Below are positions 42,728 through 51,824 of a stretch of DNA of 64,000 nt, piece by piece. Every line of letters starts with the position of its first letter. The stretch's first letter is position 1. The translations under genes were made by a program, and so were the position numbers. The stretch is from Burkholderia cepacia (lineage in GTDB: Bacteria > Pseudomonadota > Gammaproteobacteria > Burkholderiales > Burkholderiaceae): assembly GCF_001718835.1 (NCBI RefSeq), contig NZ_CP013443.1, positions 2,542,001-2,606,000 of the forward strand, given 5' to 3'. The notes beneath the pieces are model-generated. The model was not told where the DNA came from, did not search any database, and saw only the letters and a program-made list of their open reading frames with translations.

Positions 42728-43763
42728 CCGCCTGACCGTCGTCGTCTCGAACGCCGCCGATGCCGACCTCGCCACGTTCTCCCTCGCGGCCGACGGCACG
42801 CTCGCGCCGCTCGGCCGGCATCCGGCCGGCGATGCCGTGATGCCGCTCGCGCGCTCGGCCGACCGGTCGCGGCTGTACGCGGCGACGCGCGGCGAGCGGC
42901 CGTCGATCGTCGCGTTCGACGTCGATCCGGGCGGCGGCGCGCTCACGCGCGTCGCGTCGGCCGCGATCGACGCGAGCCATGCGTACCTGTCGCTCGATCG
43001 CAGCGGCCGCTGGCTGCTCGGTGCGTCGTACGGCGGAAATTCGCTGAGCCTCTACGACGCCGCGCGCGTGCGCGACGGCGACGGCACGCCGCTGCAGGTC
43101 GTGGGCGGCATCGCGAACGCGCACTCGGTGATCGTGTCGCCGGACAACCGTTTCGCCTATGTCGGCTCGCTCGGCTCGGACCGGATCTTCTGCTTCGAGC
43201 TGGCCCACGACATGCGCGGCCTGCGCGCGATCGAGCGCGGCGAGGCGCGCGTCGAACGCGGCTTCGGGCCGCGCCACCTGCAGTTCGCGCGCGACGGCCG
43301 TGCGCTCGTCGTCGTCAGCGAATTCCAGGCCACGCTCGCCACGTTCGCGCGCGACCCCGACACCGGCCGGCTCGGCGATGCGCACATCACGCCGCGCCCG
43401 GCGATGCTCGCGCCACTCGCGCCGGGCCATGCGCGGCCGCCCGCGCCCACCGAACCCTCCGTCTGGGCCGCCGACCTGCACCTGAGCCCCGACGGGCGTT
43501 TCGCGTACGTGTCGGAGCGCACGACGAGCCGGCTCATCTGCTATCGCCGCCATGCGGACGGCACGTTCGAACCCGCGCACGCAACGGCCACCGAGACGCA
43601 GCCGCGCGGGTTCGCGATCGACCCGTCGGGGCGCTGGCTCGTCGCGTGCGGCGAGCGCTCGGAGCATGTGTCGGTGTATGCGATCGCGCCCGAGAGCGGC
43701 GCGCTGTCGCCGCACGCACGCGTGCCGGGCGGGCGCGGCGCGAACTGGGTCGCGATCGTGTGA
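42714..43763 (+). CDS. Lactonase family beta-propeller protein (6-phosphogluconolactonase-like)
   Basis: A 349-residue seven-bladed propeller of the Pgl/lactonase family. Blade motifs such as NAHSVIVSPDNRFAYV, GPRHLQFARDGR and LHLSPDGRFAYVSER are clear, and a His/Glu/Arg set in these loops is typical for lactone binding. The ATG lies inside the 3' end of the MFS gene, so translation is coupled. The substrate is probably an aldonolactone, but this is inferred. Confidence 0.88.
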   Translation: MPNTDRLTVVVSNAADADLATFSLAADGTLAPLGRHPAGDAVMPLARSADRSRLYAATRGERPSIVAFDVDPGGGALTRVASAAIDASHAYLSLDRSGRWLLGASYGGNSLSLYDAARVRDGDGTPLQVVGGIANAHSVIVSPDNRFAYVGSLGSDRIFCFELAHDMRGLRAIERGEARVERGFGPRHLQFARDGRALVVVSEFQATLATFARDPDTGRLGDAHITPRPAMLAPLAPGHARPPAPTEPSVWAADLHLSPDGRFAYVSERTTSRLICYRRHADGTFEPAHATATETQPRGFAIDPSGRWLVACGERSEHVSVYAIAPESGALSPHARVPGGRGANWVAIV

Positions 43764-43786
43764 CGCGGCGCGCCACCCGTCATCGC

Positions 43787-43890
43787 TCAGCGCCGCTCGC
43801 TCGGCGCGACACCCGTCCAGCGCTTGAACGCCCGCGTGAAGTTCGCGCGATCCGTATAGCCGACGCGCGCGGCGATCTCGTCCACCGGCC
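43787..43890 (-). pseudogene. C-terminal fragment of an AraC-family regulator
   Basis: About 33 codons remain, reading PVDEIAARVGYTDRANFTRAF and then KRWTGVAPSERR before a stop. This is the second HTH and signature end of an AraC regulator; the effector domain and first HTH are missing. The homology stops near 43890, seven bases from the stop codon of the unrelated upstream gene. It lies next to the MFS-lactonase operon, whose regulator it may once have been. Confidence 0.7.
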
Positions 43891-43896
43891 GGACGA

Positions 43897-44493
43897 TCAC
43901 CACACGTCGAGGCGGCGGGCAATCGCGCGGGCCGCGTCGACATCGCCGTTGCGATAGGCGGCGCGAGCGGCCGCCGCGGTGGCCGCCCATTCTTCCGGGG
44001 ATGGATTGGCGCGCAACCGCACGGCAACGCGCGGCAATGGGGCGAGCTGTTCCCGCAGGCGTACGATCAGCTGGCAGCAAGGAGACGCCGCCAAAGCCGC
44101 CGCGGGGTTCAACGCAGCCTCGGCGAGCGCGGTCACCCAGCTGACCGCCGCGTCGTGCCGCGCCGCTTCGAGGTGCGGCAGATAACGCGCATCGCCCGAC
44201 AGTGCCGCCAGCAGCGCGGCCCAATGCCTGCCCCGCCAGCCGAAGTGCCGGGTCAGGTCAGCGAGAAGCGCATCGTTCAACGCGGACAGACTTTGCCGGC
44301 ACACGTAGTGGAAATCGAGGGGCTCGTACCGCACGCGCGGATAGTCGCGCAGCATGTGCGCGAGTTCGGCGCCGGCCTCGACGACGTCCGTCAGCCATGA
44401 TTGAGCCGAAGCGGGCCGATTCAACCGGAGCGATGGAACGTGCAAGAGCAGGCGGGCGACGTCGTCGTACAGGTAGTGCATGGCAGATCTCAT
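43897..44493 (-). CDS. Hypothetical alpha-helical protein
   Basis: I do not recognise this gene. The frame gives about 199 residues (195 if the ATG at 44481 is used) that are Ala/Leu/Arg-rich with amphipathic helices, and no signal peptide or membrane segment. MHYLYDDVARLLLHVPSLRLN near the start and VCRQSLSALNDALLADL in the middle suggest a helical repeat. No ribosome site is strong. Its 3' end is fused to the AraC remnant, so it probably arrived by, or survived, a deletion at that point. Confidence 0.55.
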   Translation of the reverse strand: MRSAMHYLYDDVARLLLHVPSLRLNRPASAQSWLTDVVEAGAELAHMLRDYPRVRYEPLDFHYVCRQSLSALNDALLADLTRHFGWRGRHWAALLAALSGDARYLPHLEAARHDAAVSWVTALAEAALNPAAALAASPCCQLIVRLREQLAPLPRVAVRLRANPSPEEWAATAAAARAAYRNGDVDAARAIARRLDVW

Positions 44494-44764
44494 TGTCACG
44501 GGAGCCGGAGTCGGCACGTTCGCGCGCGCGAATCGCTGGGGGTCGTATCGCCCGGCGCGCGGCGCACAGGCCGACTTGTAACAGAAACCGTAACGAGTGG
44601 TAATTCCTGCTCGTTCATACGAAATCCGCAGCATGCGGCGCGACGCACCGGCATCGCGCCGCATCGCGCTTTTCCGCGCCCAATCCTCTGTTCTTACGTG
44701 CTGTTACGCGGCATACATTTCGTTACTTTGGTAAAAATCCTGCTCGGTTAAAGTCGATCCTCGA

Positions 44765-44778
44765 TTGATTTAAATCAT
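44765..44778. promoter_or_regulatory. FNR/ANR-like box
   Basis: TTGATTTAAATCAT matches the FNR/ANR consensus TTGAT-N4-ATCAA at nine of ten positions. It lies about 300 bp upstream of the GH114 ATG in an AT-rich promoter region. Confidence 0.5.
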
Positions 44779-45025
44779 CCGATTTAATTATCAATTTGCC
44801 TTATCAATAACAATCTTGCTCTCTCCAACAGCCCGGCGCGCGGCGATTGCGTGCGACGGCGGAGAGTTGGCGGCGTCCAAAGCCGCCACGCGTTCGGCTC
44901 TGTCGGTGTCACGGCAGGCCCGTCGAACGTCGCTTGCCGATCCCCTGATTGCAGCTGCGCACCCTCACGGGCGCCGCGTCGTCGCGCGCGCCGTTTCGTC
45001 GCGGCGTTGTGTCGGGGGGTGTCCT

Positions 45026-45043
45026 CCGGTTGCGCGCAACCGG
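45026..45043. promoter_or_regulatory. 18-bp palindrome before the GH114 gene
   Basis: CCGGTTGCGCGCAACCGG is a perfect palindrome ending 31 bp before the ATG. It could be an operator or a hairpin in the leader. Confidence 0.45.
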
Positions 45044-45074
45044 CCTCCGCACCACATTGAACAGGAATCAACCG

Positions 45075-46160
45075 ATGCGAAAGATTGCCCCGTTGGCTCT
45101 CTCCCTGATCCTCCCCGCCATGCTGGCCGCCTGCGGCGGCGACGACGGCGGCACCCAATCCGCCAGCGCCCTGAAGTGGAACGGCGGCTGGGGCGGTTCG
45201 AGCTCCACGTCGTCGACGGGCTCGACCTCCACGACGTCCACGTCGACGTCGACCTCGTCCGGCACGACGTCCGGCTCCACGACGACGACGACCACGACCG
45301 CGACGAGCGGCCCCGGCTTCCCGGTTTCCGGCCCGTGGATGACGTACTACGGCGACGCGTCCGGCCTCGACCTGAACCGCGCGGCCACCACGTACCGCGT
45401 GATGGACATCGACCTCGATCCGGGCGTCGGCAACTTCACCGCCGCGCAGGTCGCGACGTTGAAGAACAACGGCCAGAACAAGGTGCTGAGCTACCTGAAC
45501 CTCGGCTCGTGCGAGCACTGGCGCGACTACTGGAACAGCGCACCGAGCGGCTTCGTGTCGTGCGGCGCGAACACGGCCGCACAACGCGGCGCGTATCAGG
45601 GCTATTCGGACGAGACGTGGATGAACGTCGGCAACGCCGACTACCAGAACCTGATCCTCAACTACGTCGCGCCGCGCCTCGTCGCGCAGGGCGCGGACGG
45701 CTTCTATCTCGACAACATGGAAATCGTCGAGCACGGCACGTCGACCACCAACGGCCCGTGCGACGCGTCGTGCAGCCAGGGCGGCCTCGACCTCGTGCGC
45801 AAGCTGCGCCAGAAGTATCCGAAGCTGCTGATCGTGATGCAGAACGCGACCAGCGACGTGACGCGCCTCGGCACCACCGGCGGCGTGAAGTACGCGAGCC
45901 TGCTCGACGGCGTCGCGCACGAAGAGGTGTACAAGCCGAGCTACGACCAGGGCGCGGAGCAGGAACTGCTGAACTGGAAGAGCATGAACCTCGCGCCGGG
46001 CGGCCATCCGTTCTGGATCGCGACCGTCGACTACGTCGGCTCGTGCACGAACACCGTCGACGCGTCGAGCGCATACACGTCGGCCCGTTCGCACGGCTTC
46101 TCGCCGTACGTGTCGGACGCGAGCGCCGGCCAGGGCACGGTCTGCTACTGGGGCTTCTGA
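45075..46160 (+). CDS. GH114 family lipoprotein (alpha-1,4-polygalactosaminidase-like)
   Basis: A 361-residue secreted lipoprotein. The signal ends in the lipobox LAAC (C20), a Ser/Thr/Gly-rich linker spans residues 41-80, and a GH114 domain (about 83-355) follows. GADGFYLDNMEIVEH, with D213, and HEEVYKPSYDQG mark the catalytic barrel, in the family that includes endo-alpha-1,4-polygalactosaminidase and the hydrolase domain of PelA. It converges on pelC and likely trims the galactosaminoglycan made by the Pel machinery. AGGAA lies eight bases before the ATG. Confidence 0.88.
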   Translation: MRKIAPLALSLILPAMLAACGGDDGGTQSASALKWNGGWGGSSSTSSTGSTSTTSTSTSTSSGTTSGSTTTTTTTATSGPGFPVSGPWMTYYGDASGLDLNRAATTYRVMDIDLDPGVGNFTAAQVATLKNNGQNKVLSYLNLGSCEHWRDYWNSAPSGFVSCGANTAAQRGAYQGYSDETWMNVGNADYQNLILNYVAPRLVAQGADGFYLDNMEIVEHGTSTTNGPCDASCSQGGLDLVRKLRQKYPKLLIVMQNATSDVTRLGTTGGVKYASLLDGVAHEEVYKPSYDQGAEQELLNWKSMNLAPGGHPFWIATVDYVGSCTNTVDASSAYTSARSHGFSPYVSDASAGQGTVCYWGF

Positions 46161-46198
46161 TCCGCCATGATGCGTCGCGCGCGCCACGCGCGTGACGC

Positions 46199-46230
46199 GC
46201 CGGAGGCCGGGCGCCCCGCCCGCCTCCGGC
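46199..46230. terminator. Hairpin between convergent GH114 and pelC genes
   Basis: The arms GCCGGAGGC (46199-46207) and GCCTCCGGC (46222-46230) are perfectly paired. T-runs are short on both sides, so it is only a probable bidirectional terminator. Confidence 0.5.
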
Positions 46231-46272
46231 TTCACACCTCCATGCGGCGCCCGCCCGGGCGCCGCTCGCACG

Positions 46273-46899
46273 CTACGACCGCGCGCGCCGCTCGCCGGAC
46301 CCGACGACGGGCGTCAGCAACTGCCGCACCAGCCCCTGCGCGACGCTCGTCGCCGCATCGCGGCTCCAGCCCGTGCGGCTCGCGGTGCCGCTCCACACCA
46401 CCGCGCCGGTCTGCAGGTCGATGATCTGCAGCGCGATGCCGATCGCCGGCTCGCCGTCGACCCCGACCTTGTAACGCCACTCGTTCACCGCGCCCGTCAG
46501 CCCGTAGCGCAGGTGGTTGTCGGTCGCCCACTTCTTCGCCTTGCCGACGTCCGTGCCGGTCCAGTCGACGAACATCCCGTCGTCGCCGGGCGCGCGATAC
46601 TCGCGCACGTCGGTGTAGCCCTGCGCGCGCAGGAAGCCCGCGACGATCGACGCCGCGCGCTGGCCGGCGTTCGCGGTCTCGGTGTTGTTCTCGATCGGCA
46701 GCACGGCCCAGCCGGTGTTCGCCATGCGCAGGTCGCTGTGGCCGCCGTTCGCCTCGAACGGCGACACGGGGCCGCTGTCGACCTGCGCGCAGCCGGCGAG
46801 CAGCGCGCCCGCCGCGGCCAGCGCCAGCCACCAGCGGCGGGCGGTCCTTGCGTGCCGCGCCGGCTTGTCCGCCGCATGCGGCGATGCGCTCTCGTTCAT
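46273..46899 (-). CDS. pelC: PelC-like outer-membrane lipoprotein
   Basis: A 208-residue lipoprotein with the lipobox LAGC (C37) after a long n-region. WAVLPIENNTETANAG and the VDWTGTDVG region match PelC, which forms a ring at the outer membrane and guides Pel polymer into the PelB barrel. It is longer than P. aeruginosa PelC (about 172 residues), mostly at the ends. It is 22 bp downstream of pelB, and the ATG has GGAGAG nearby. Confidence 0.85.
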   Translation of the reverse strand: MNESASPHAADKPARHARTARRWWLALAAAGALLAGCAQVDSGPVSPFEANGGHSDLRMANTGWAVLPIENNTETANAGQRAASIVAGFLRAQGYTDVREYRAPGDDGMFVDWTGTDVGKAKKWATDNHLRYGLTGAVNEWRYKVGVDGEPAIGIALQIIDLQTGAVVWSGTASRTGWSRDAATSVAQGLVRQLLTPVVGSGERRARS

Positions 46900-46921
46900 T
46901 TCGCTCTCCTTGCTTGACGGG

Positions 46922-49900
46922 TCAATACATCCAGCGATAGCGGATGCCGACTTCGGTGAAGGGCGTCGACTGGTTCGCCGACGCGCTGGCATGGGTGACG
47001 TAGAGGCCGAGCTGATCGTGGCCGAGCACGCTGCCGACGGCGCCCGCCGTCACGCGCTCGCCCCACTTCGCATTCGAGTCGTACAACGGGCCGACCTCGA
47101 GGAACGGCCGCCAGCGGCGCGAATAGCCGTCGAGCAGCCCGTTGCCGAAGCCGCCGAGCAGCGCGACCTGCGTGAAGTTTCGCGGCACGAACAGCGGCGA
47201 CGTCAGCGGCACGCCGTTCGGCGCCATCTGCCGCAGCAGCGCGCCCGGCGTGCCGTTCGCGGTGTAGTCGCCGCGCGTGACGGCGACGCGCACCGTGAAG
47301 TCCGGATACGCGATGCGCAGCTTGTAGCCGCCGTCCGCGGTGATCAGCGTGCCGTGGCCGAGGTACGAGCGGTCCTGCCCGAAGAAGCGCGCGTATTCGA
47401 CGCGTGCCCGCGTGAACACGTGCGGGTCGGGCTGGAACGCGACCGCGCCGACCACGTCGTCCTTCACGCCGCCGACCTGCAGCTGCGCCGATTCCGTCGC
47501 TTCCTGGTTGCGCCCGAGCGAATAGCTGAAGCTCAGCGGCCGGCCCTCGAACAGCGCGCCTTCGATGCGCACCGTCGTGAAGTCGCGCAGCGCATTGCGG
47601 CGGCCGAGCACGAGCGCTTCGCGATCGATCGTGCCGTAGCGGCGCAGCACACCCTCGAAGTTGCGGTCCTTGCCCGGCACGCCGGGCAGCGACGCGTCGC
47701 CGTGCTGCGCGCGGTCGACGTAGCGGAACGCGAACGCGAGCGTCGGCGTGATGCGCACGCCCGCGCCGATGCTGGTCTCGTAGAACAGCAGCGGCCCCGT
47801 ATGCAGATACCGGAAGCCCGGCGCGATCGCCTGCGCGGTCGGCATCACCGCATCGACGTAGGTCGCATGCATCGCGTCGTTGTCCGGCAGCAGGTTCTGC
47901 GCCTGCGCCGCATCCTGCTGCGCCGCTTCGACGCGACCCACGCGCTGCTCGATGGCGATCTTCGTCGCGACCGGCATCGGATCGGCCGGATCGTCGAGCA
48001 TCTGCGACAGCGTCGCGGCATCGTCGTTCGCGAGCGCGAGCGCGGCCTTCGCGTACGACGGCTGCGACAGGTGCTGCGTGTAGCGCCACGCGAGCCAGTC
48101 GCGCTCGAAGTCGTACGCGTCGTGCGACTGGCTCCACGCGAGCAGCGCTTCGTTCGCGATCGCCGAATAGCGCTCGTCGCGGCGGGTCAGCGACTGCGCG
48201 GTCGCCGGCGGCAGCATCGACAGGTCGCCGAGATCCGCCGCCGCCTTCGACGCCGCCGCCGCACCCGCCTGCTCGTCGCGGCGCAGCAGCTCGATCAGCA
48301 GCCGCTTCGACGCATCGCCGCCCGCGAAGCGGTCGGTGAGCGCGATGAAGCGCACGCGCGCCATGTCGTATTCGTCCGGCGTCATCCGCGGCGGCCGGCG
48401 CTGGTCGATCCGCTCGCGATGCAGCTTCTTCCATGCGGTGCGCCGGATCTGCCACGCCTCGTCGGTCTGCCCGTCGAGCTCCAGCGCATCGGCGACCGTC
48501 AGCCGCCACAGCATGTCGTCGCGATGCGACGGCAGGTTCAGGCGCAGGAAATGCAACGCGGCGCGCGCATCGCCGAGCTGCAGGTAGGCCGCCGCATACG
48601 CGGCCGCGAGCGGCGTGTCGGCGCTCGCGCGCGACCGGTACGCGCGCAGCGCGGCGCGCAGTTCGCTCGCGCTGCCCGCGTCGTTCAGCAGCCAGATCAG
48701 CGCGACCTGCGCATTCGCGTTGTCGGGCTGGATGCGCAGCACCGCGCGCACGTCGTCGATCGCCCGCGCGGGCTCGCCGACGAGCCGCCAGTATTGCGAG
48801 CGCGCCATCAGGTATTCCGGATCGCGTTCCGCGGCGGCCGCCTGCGCGGGCGTCAGCGAATTCAGCAGCGTCGCGATGCGCTCGTACGCGCGGGCGCGCG
48901 TGTAGTAGTACACCGCGCGCCGCAGGTCGCGCAGCTCGCCGGTGCGGCGGTACGCAAATTCGGCGACGCGGCCTGCGTCGAGCGGTTGATCGTCGAGCGC
49001 GTCGATCATCTGCTCGAGGTCGCCCGGCGTTTCGCGGCCGCCCTTCAGCAGGTGCCGCGAACCCTCGACGACCACGTCCGGCTTGCCGGCCAGCTTGCCG
49101 AGCGTCGCATACAGCCGCCAGTACGCGTCGGCGTTCGGCGCCGTGTCCGCCGCAGGCTTCGCCTTCTCCAGCGCCGCGAGCGCCTCCGCATAGCGATGCT
49201 GGCCGTACAGCGCCACCGCGATCTTCGTCGCATACGCCGGGTTCGGGCCGTAGTCATGCTCGAGCGTCTGCCAGGTGCGCAACGCCAGCGCGTCGTCGCC
49301 GGTGCGCTCCGCGAGCGCCGCGGTGCGTTCCAGCACCGGCTGGCGCAGCGCGCCGTGCGCCTGCATCGCGAGGAAGCGGATCGCCGCGCCCGGGTCGGCG
49401 CGCCCCTCCTGGATCGCGACGTACGCATCGATCCATTCGAGCTGCTTGCGGCGATCGACCTTCGCGCCGCCGCGCTCGAGCTCGTGCTGCATCGCGGCCA
49501 GCAGCGCGCGATCGTCGCGCAGCGCGGGCGCGTGCCGCAGCACTTGCTGCCACGACGCTTCGTCGTTGCGCGTCTTCGCGAGCCACAGGTATGCATCGAG
49601 CGCGACGCGCGGCCGGTTGTTCCAGGTCGCGACCTGCGCGAGCCGCTCGTGCCACACGACGGAATTCGGGTCGCGCGCGAGCGCGTGGCGCGCGACCTCC
49701 TCCGCTTCGCGCAGCTTGCTGTTCTGCAGGTAGACCTTGAACGCGAGTTCCTCGTCGGACGGCGCGGCCTCGTCGGCCGATTCGTCCGGCACCTTCGCCG
49801 CCTGCGCAACACGCACGATATGCGGCTCGTCGCTCCAGCGCCATACCGCGAGCGTGAGGCGCGGCGCGTCGGCCGCGTCACTGCGCGCCGCCGACGGCGT

Positions 49901-50764
49901 CGCGTCCGCGCGCTTGCCCGCGCCGTGCAGGTTCATGAGCTGGCTCGTGTAGTCGGAGGCCAGGTCGGGGCGGCCCGCCGCCATCGCCAGCGTGATCAGG
50001 AAGCGCAGCGTGCGCGCATCGGTCGCGAGCTCGCCGACGTGCTCGCGCGCGGCGAGCATCGCGTCGCCGAGCAGGTTGCCGCCCTGCAGCGCGCGCAGCC
50101 CCGCGAAGAACAGCGCGCGCCGCTCGGCTTTCGACGTCGCGCGCTCGCTCGCCGCGAACGCCGCGTCGGCGGCCTCGCGGTAGTGCCCGCCCGCGAGCTG
50201 CGCGGCCGATTCCTTGTTGAGCCAGAAGATCGCGCGCGCCGGCTCGCGCATCGCGAGGCGATGGTAGCAGCGCGCGGCGAGCCCGCCGTCGTTCAGCGCG
50301 GTCGCCTTGACCGCGAGCATCTGCAGCTGCGCCGGCGACAACGGCGCGTTGAGCGCATCGTTGAGCAGCGCATCGAGCCGCGCAATGCGGCCGATGCGCT
50401 CGGGCGCGCCTTCCGGCAGCGCATAGAGCCGCTGCTCGGCGAGGCCGATGCCGGACAGCAGCGCGCGCAGCCTGACGTCGGCGTCCGGCGACGCGCGCAG
50501 TTGCGCGACGAGCCGCTCCGCATCGTCGTAGCGGCCTTCGGCGATGTATTCGTGCGCGAGTTGCTCGACGGCATGCGCGTTGTTCGGGTCGGCGCGCAGC
50601 CACGCGCGCAGATACGCGACGGTGAGCATGTCGGTCTCGCGGCTGTCGAGCAGCGCGCGTTCGAGCGTGCCGCGCGGAAACACCGCGACGAGCGACAGCG
50701 CGACGGCCGCGCCGAAGCCCGCGATGCCGAGCGGCGAAACGAGTCGTTTGCGGTCAGATTGCAC
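46922..50764 (-). CDS. pelB: PelB-like TPR/beta-barrel exopolysaccharide export protein
   Basis: A 1280-residue outer-membrane export protein. One N-terminal membrane segment (residues 13-29) is followed by a long periplasmic TPR superhelix (about 50-900), with repeats such as LAHEYIAEGRYDDAERLVAQL, and a C-terminal beta-barrel of alternating hydrophobic strands ending in RYRWMY. PelB of P. aeruginosa has the same plan at about 1190 residues. It starts with GTG at 50764, overlapping pelA by 11 bp, so pelA-pelB-pelC form one leftward operon. Confidence 0.88.
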   Translation of the reverse strand: MQSDRKRLVSPLGIAGFGAAVALSLVAVFPRGTLERALLDSRETDMLTVAYLRAWLRADPNNAHAVEQLAHEYIAEGRYDDAERLVAQLRASPDADVRLRALLSGIGLAEQRLYALPEGAPERIGRIARLDALLNDALNAPLSPAQLQMLAVKATALNDGGLAARCYHRLAMREPARAIFWLNKESAAQLAGGHYREAADAAFAASERATSKAERRALFFAGLRALQGGNLLGDAMLAAREHVGELATDARTLRFLITLAMAAGRPDLASDYTSQLMNLHGAGKRADATPSAARSDAADAPRLTLAVWRWSDEPHIVRVAQAAKVPDESADEAAPSDEELAFKVYLQNSKLREAEEVARHALARDPNSVVWHERLAQVATWNNRPRVALDAYLWLAKTRNDEASWQQVLRHAPALRDDRALLAAMQHELERGGAKVDRRKQLEWIDAYVAIQEGRADPGAAIRFLAMQAHGALRQPVLERTAALAERTGDDALALRTWQTLEHDYGPNPAYATKIAVALYGQHRYAEALAALEKAKPAADTAPNADAYWRLYATLGKLAGKPDVVVEGSRHLLKGGRETPGDLEQMIDALDDQPLDAGRVAEFAYRRTGELRDLRRAVYYYTRARAYERIATLLNSLTPAQAAAAERDPEYLMARSQYWRLVGEPARAIDDVRAVLRIQPDNANAQVALIWLLNDAGSASELRAALRAYRSRASADTPLAAAYAAAYLQLGDARAALHFLRLNLPSHRDDMLWRLTVADALELDGQTDEAWQIRRTAWKKLHRERIDQRRPPRMTPDEYDMARVRFIALTDRFAGGDASKRLLIELLRRDEQAGAAAASKAAADLGDLSMLPPATAQSLTRRDERYSAIANEALLAWSQSHDAYDFERDWLAWRYTQHLSQPSYAKAALALANDDAATLSQMLDDPADPMPVATKIAIEQRVGRVEAAQQDAAQAQNLLPDNDAMHATYVDAVMPTAQAIAPGFRYLHTGPLLFYETSIGAGVRITPTLAFAFRYVDRAQHGDASLPGVPGKDRNFEGVLRRYGTIDREALVLGRRNALRDFTTVRIEGALFEGRPLSFSYSLGRNQEATESAQLQVGGVKDDVVGAVAFQPDPHVFTRARVEYARFFGQDRSYLGHGTLITADGGYKLRIAYPDFTVRVAVTRGDYTANGTPGALLRQMAPNGVPLTSPLFVPRNFTQVALLGGFGNGLLDGYSRRWRPFLEVGPLYDSNAKWGERVTAGAVGSVLGHDQLGLYVTHASASANQSTPFTEVGIRYRWMY

Positions 50765-51824
50765 GGTCGGCCCCCATGTCGACGAATGGCGCGGGGCCGC
50801 CCGCCGGCGCAGCGTCGCGGCGTTGCGCGCGCACGGCCTCGCGCGCCGCGAGCGCCGACGCGCGCAGCCCCTGCGCGAACGCGCCGACGCCGACGACGTC
50901 GAGCGCCGGCCCGGTCACGTATGGAATCACGCCGGCCGCGCGGATCCGCGCCGCGGTGTCGCGCGCGCACGCGTCGTCAGCCGGCGGGCAATAGTCGATC
51001 GACACCACCGGCAGGCCGTACGCCTTCGCGGCGCCCACCTGCAGCATCAGCCACGCGCGATCGGCTGGCGTCACTTCGGTATAGCGCTGCTGCGCCTGGC
51101 TCCAGCCGCGATAGAGCGACTCGAACGCGACCGCATACACGCTCGCATGCACGCGCGGCAGCAGCTCGAAGCCGCGGTTCAGGATCAGCCGCGCGGACGG
51201 AAAGCGCGCCTTGATCGCGTCGATCACCGCGACCACGCCCGCTTGCTGGCGCGCGCGCTCGGCATCGGTCTTCGCGATGAGCTGGTAGGAGTCCAGCGTA
51301 TCGAGGAAGAAGCCGCGAAAGCCGCGCGCCCACAGCGGCGCGATCACGTGCTCGACGTAGAACGCCGGCCATTTCGGCATCGACTGGTCGACCACCGCCG
51401 AGCCCCACGCGCGATTCTCGCCGCGCAGCCATGCCTTCGGGATGTCCTTGAAATACCTGCGCGCGGCCGTCACTTCGCCGACGCTCACGTAGGCGAGCCA
51501 CGTCGTGCGCGACGTGTCGGCCGCACCCGGATCGAAGTCGCTGTCGGGCTCGACGACGACGCTGTCGAATGACGACAGCGCGATGACCGGCACATGCGCG
51601 CCGTAGAAGAACGCGAAGGTGGGCAGCGGCGCGACGGCCGCGCCCGCGCGCGCTTCGCCCGCGTCGGCCGTGGCAAGCGGCGCCGCGAACGTGGTGGCGG
51701 AATCGGCTGGAAGCGAAGCCGTGTCGAGAGAAGCGGCCTGCGCCGACGCCGACAGCGGCGCGAGACACGCAATGAGCGCCCTCGCGCCGACCAGGCGACG
51801 TCGAATCCTCCCCAACATGACCAT
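50754..51824 (-). CDS. pelA: PelA-like GH114 hydrolase lacking the deacetylase region
   Basis: A 356-residue secreted protein with a signal peptide (about 1-30, SASAQA) and a single GH114 hydrolase domain (about 65-330). GFFLDTLDSY (D175, D178) and NRGFELLP (E220, the likely counterpart of the catalytic PelA glutamate) are present. P. aeruginosa PelA is about 948 residues with an added carbohydrate deacetylase; that whole region is absent here. The start at 51824 is followed by a basic n-region and signal helix. It is first in the pelABC transcript. Confidence 0.85.
   Translation of the reverse strand: MVMLGRIRRRLVGARALIACLAPLSASAQAASLDTASLPADSATTFAAPLATADAGEARAGAAVAPLPTFAFFYGAHVPVIALSSFDSVVVEPDSDFDPGAADTSRTTWLAYVSVGEVTAARRYFKDIPKAWLRGENRAWGSAVVDQSMPKWPAFYVEHVIAPLWARGFRGFFLDTLDSYQLIAKTDAERARQQAGVVAVIDAIKARFPSARLILNRGFELLPRVHASVYAVAFESLYRGWSQAQQRYTEVTPADRAWLMLQVGAAKAYGLPVVSIDYCPPADDACARDTAARIRAAGVIPYVTGPALDVVGVGAFAQGLRASALAAREAVRAQRRDAAPAGGPAPFVDMGADRAI

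Larger units (their letters stand above)
44494..45074. other. AT-richer regulatory region upstream of the GH114 lipoprotein gene
   Basis: About 580 bp without a supportable gene. The stretch 44690-44820 is far more AT-rich than its surroundings. It holds an FNR-like dyad at 44765-44778, and an 18-bp palindrome lies nearer the gene at 45026-45043. Confidence 0.5.

Noticed and set aside
46682..51214. A 1510-codon frame opposite pelB
   Set aside because: Composition artefact of the GC-rich pelB gene; no domain and no plausible start region.
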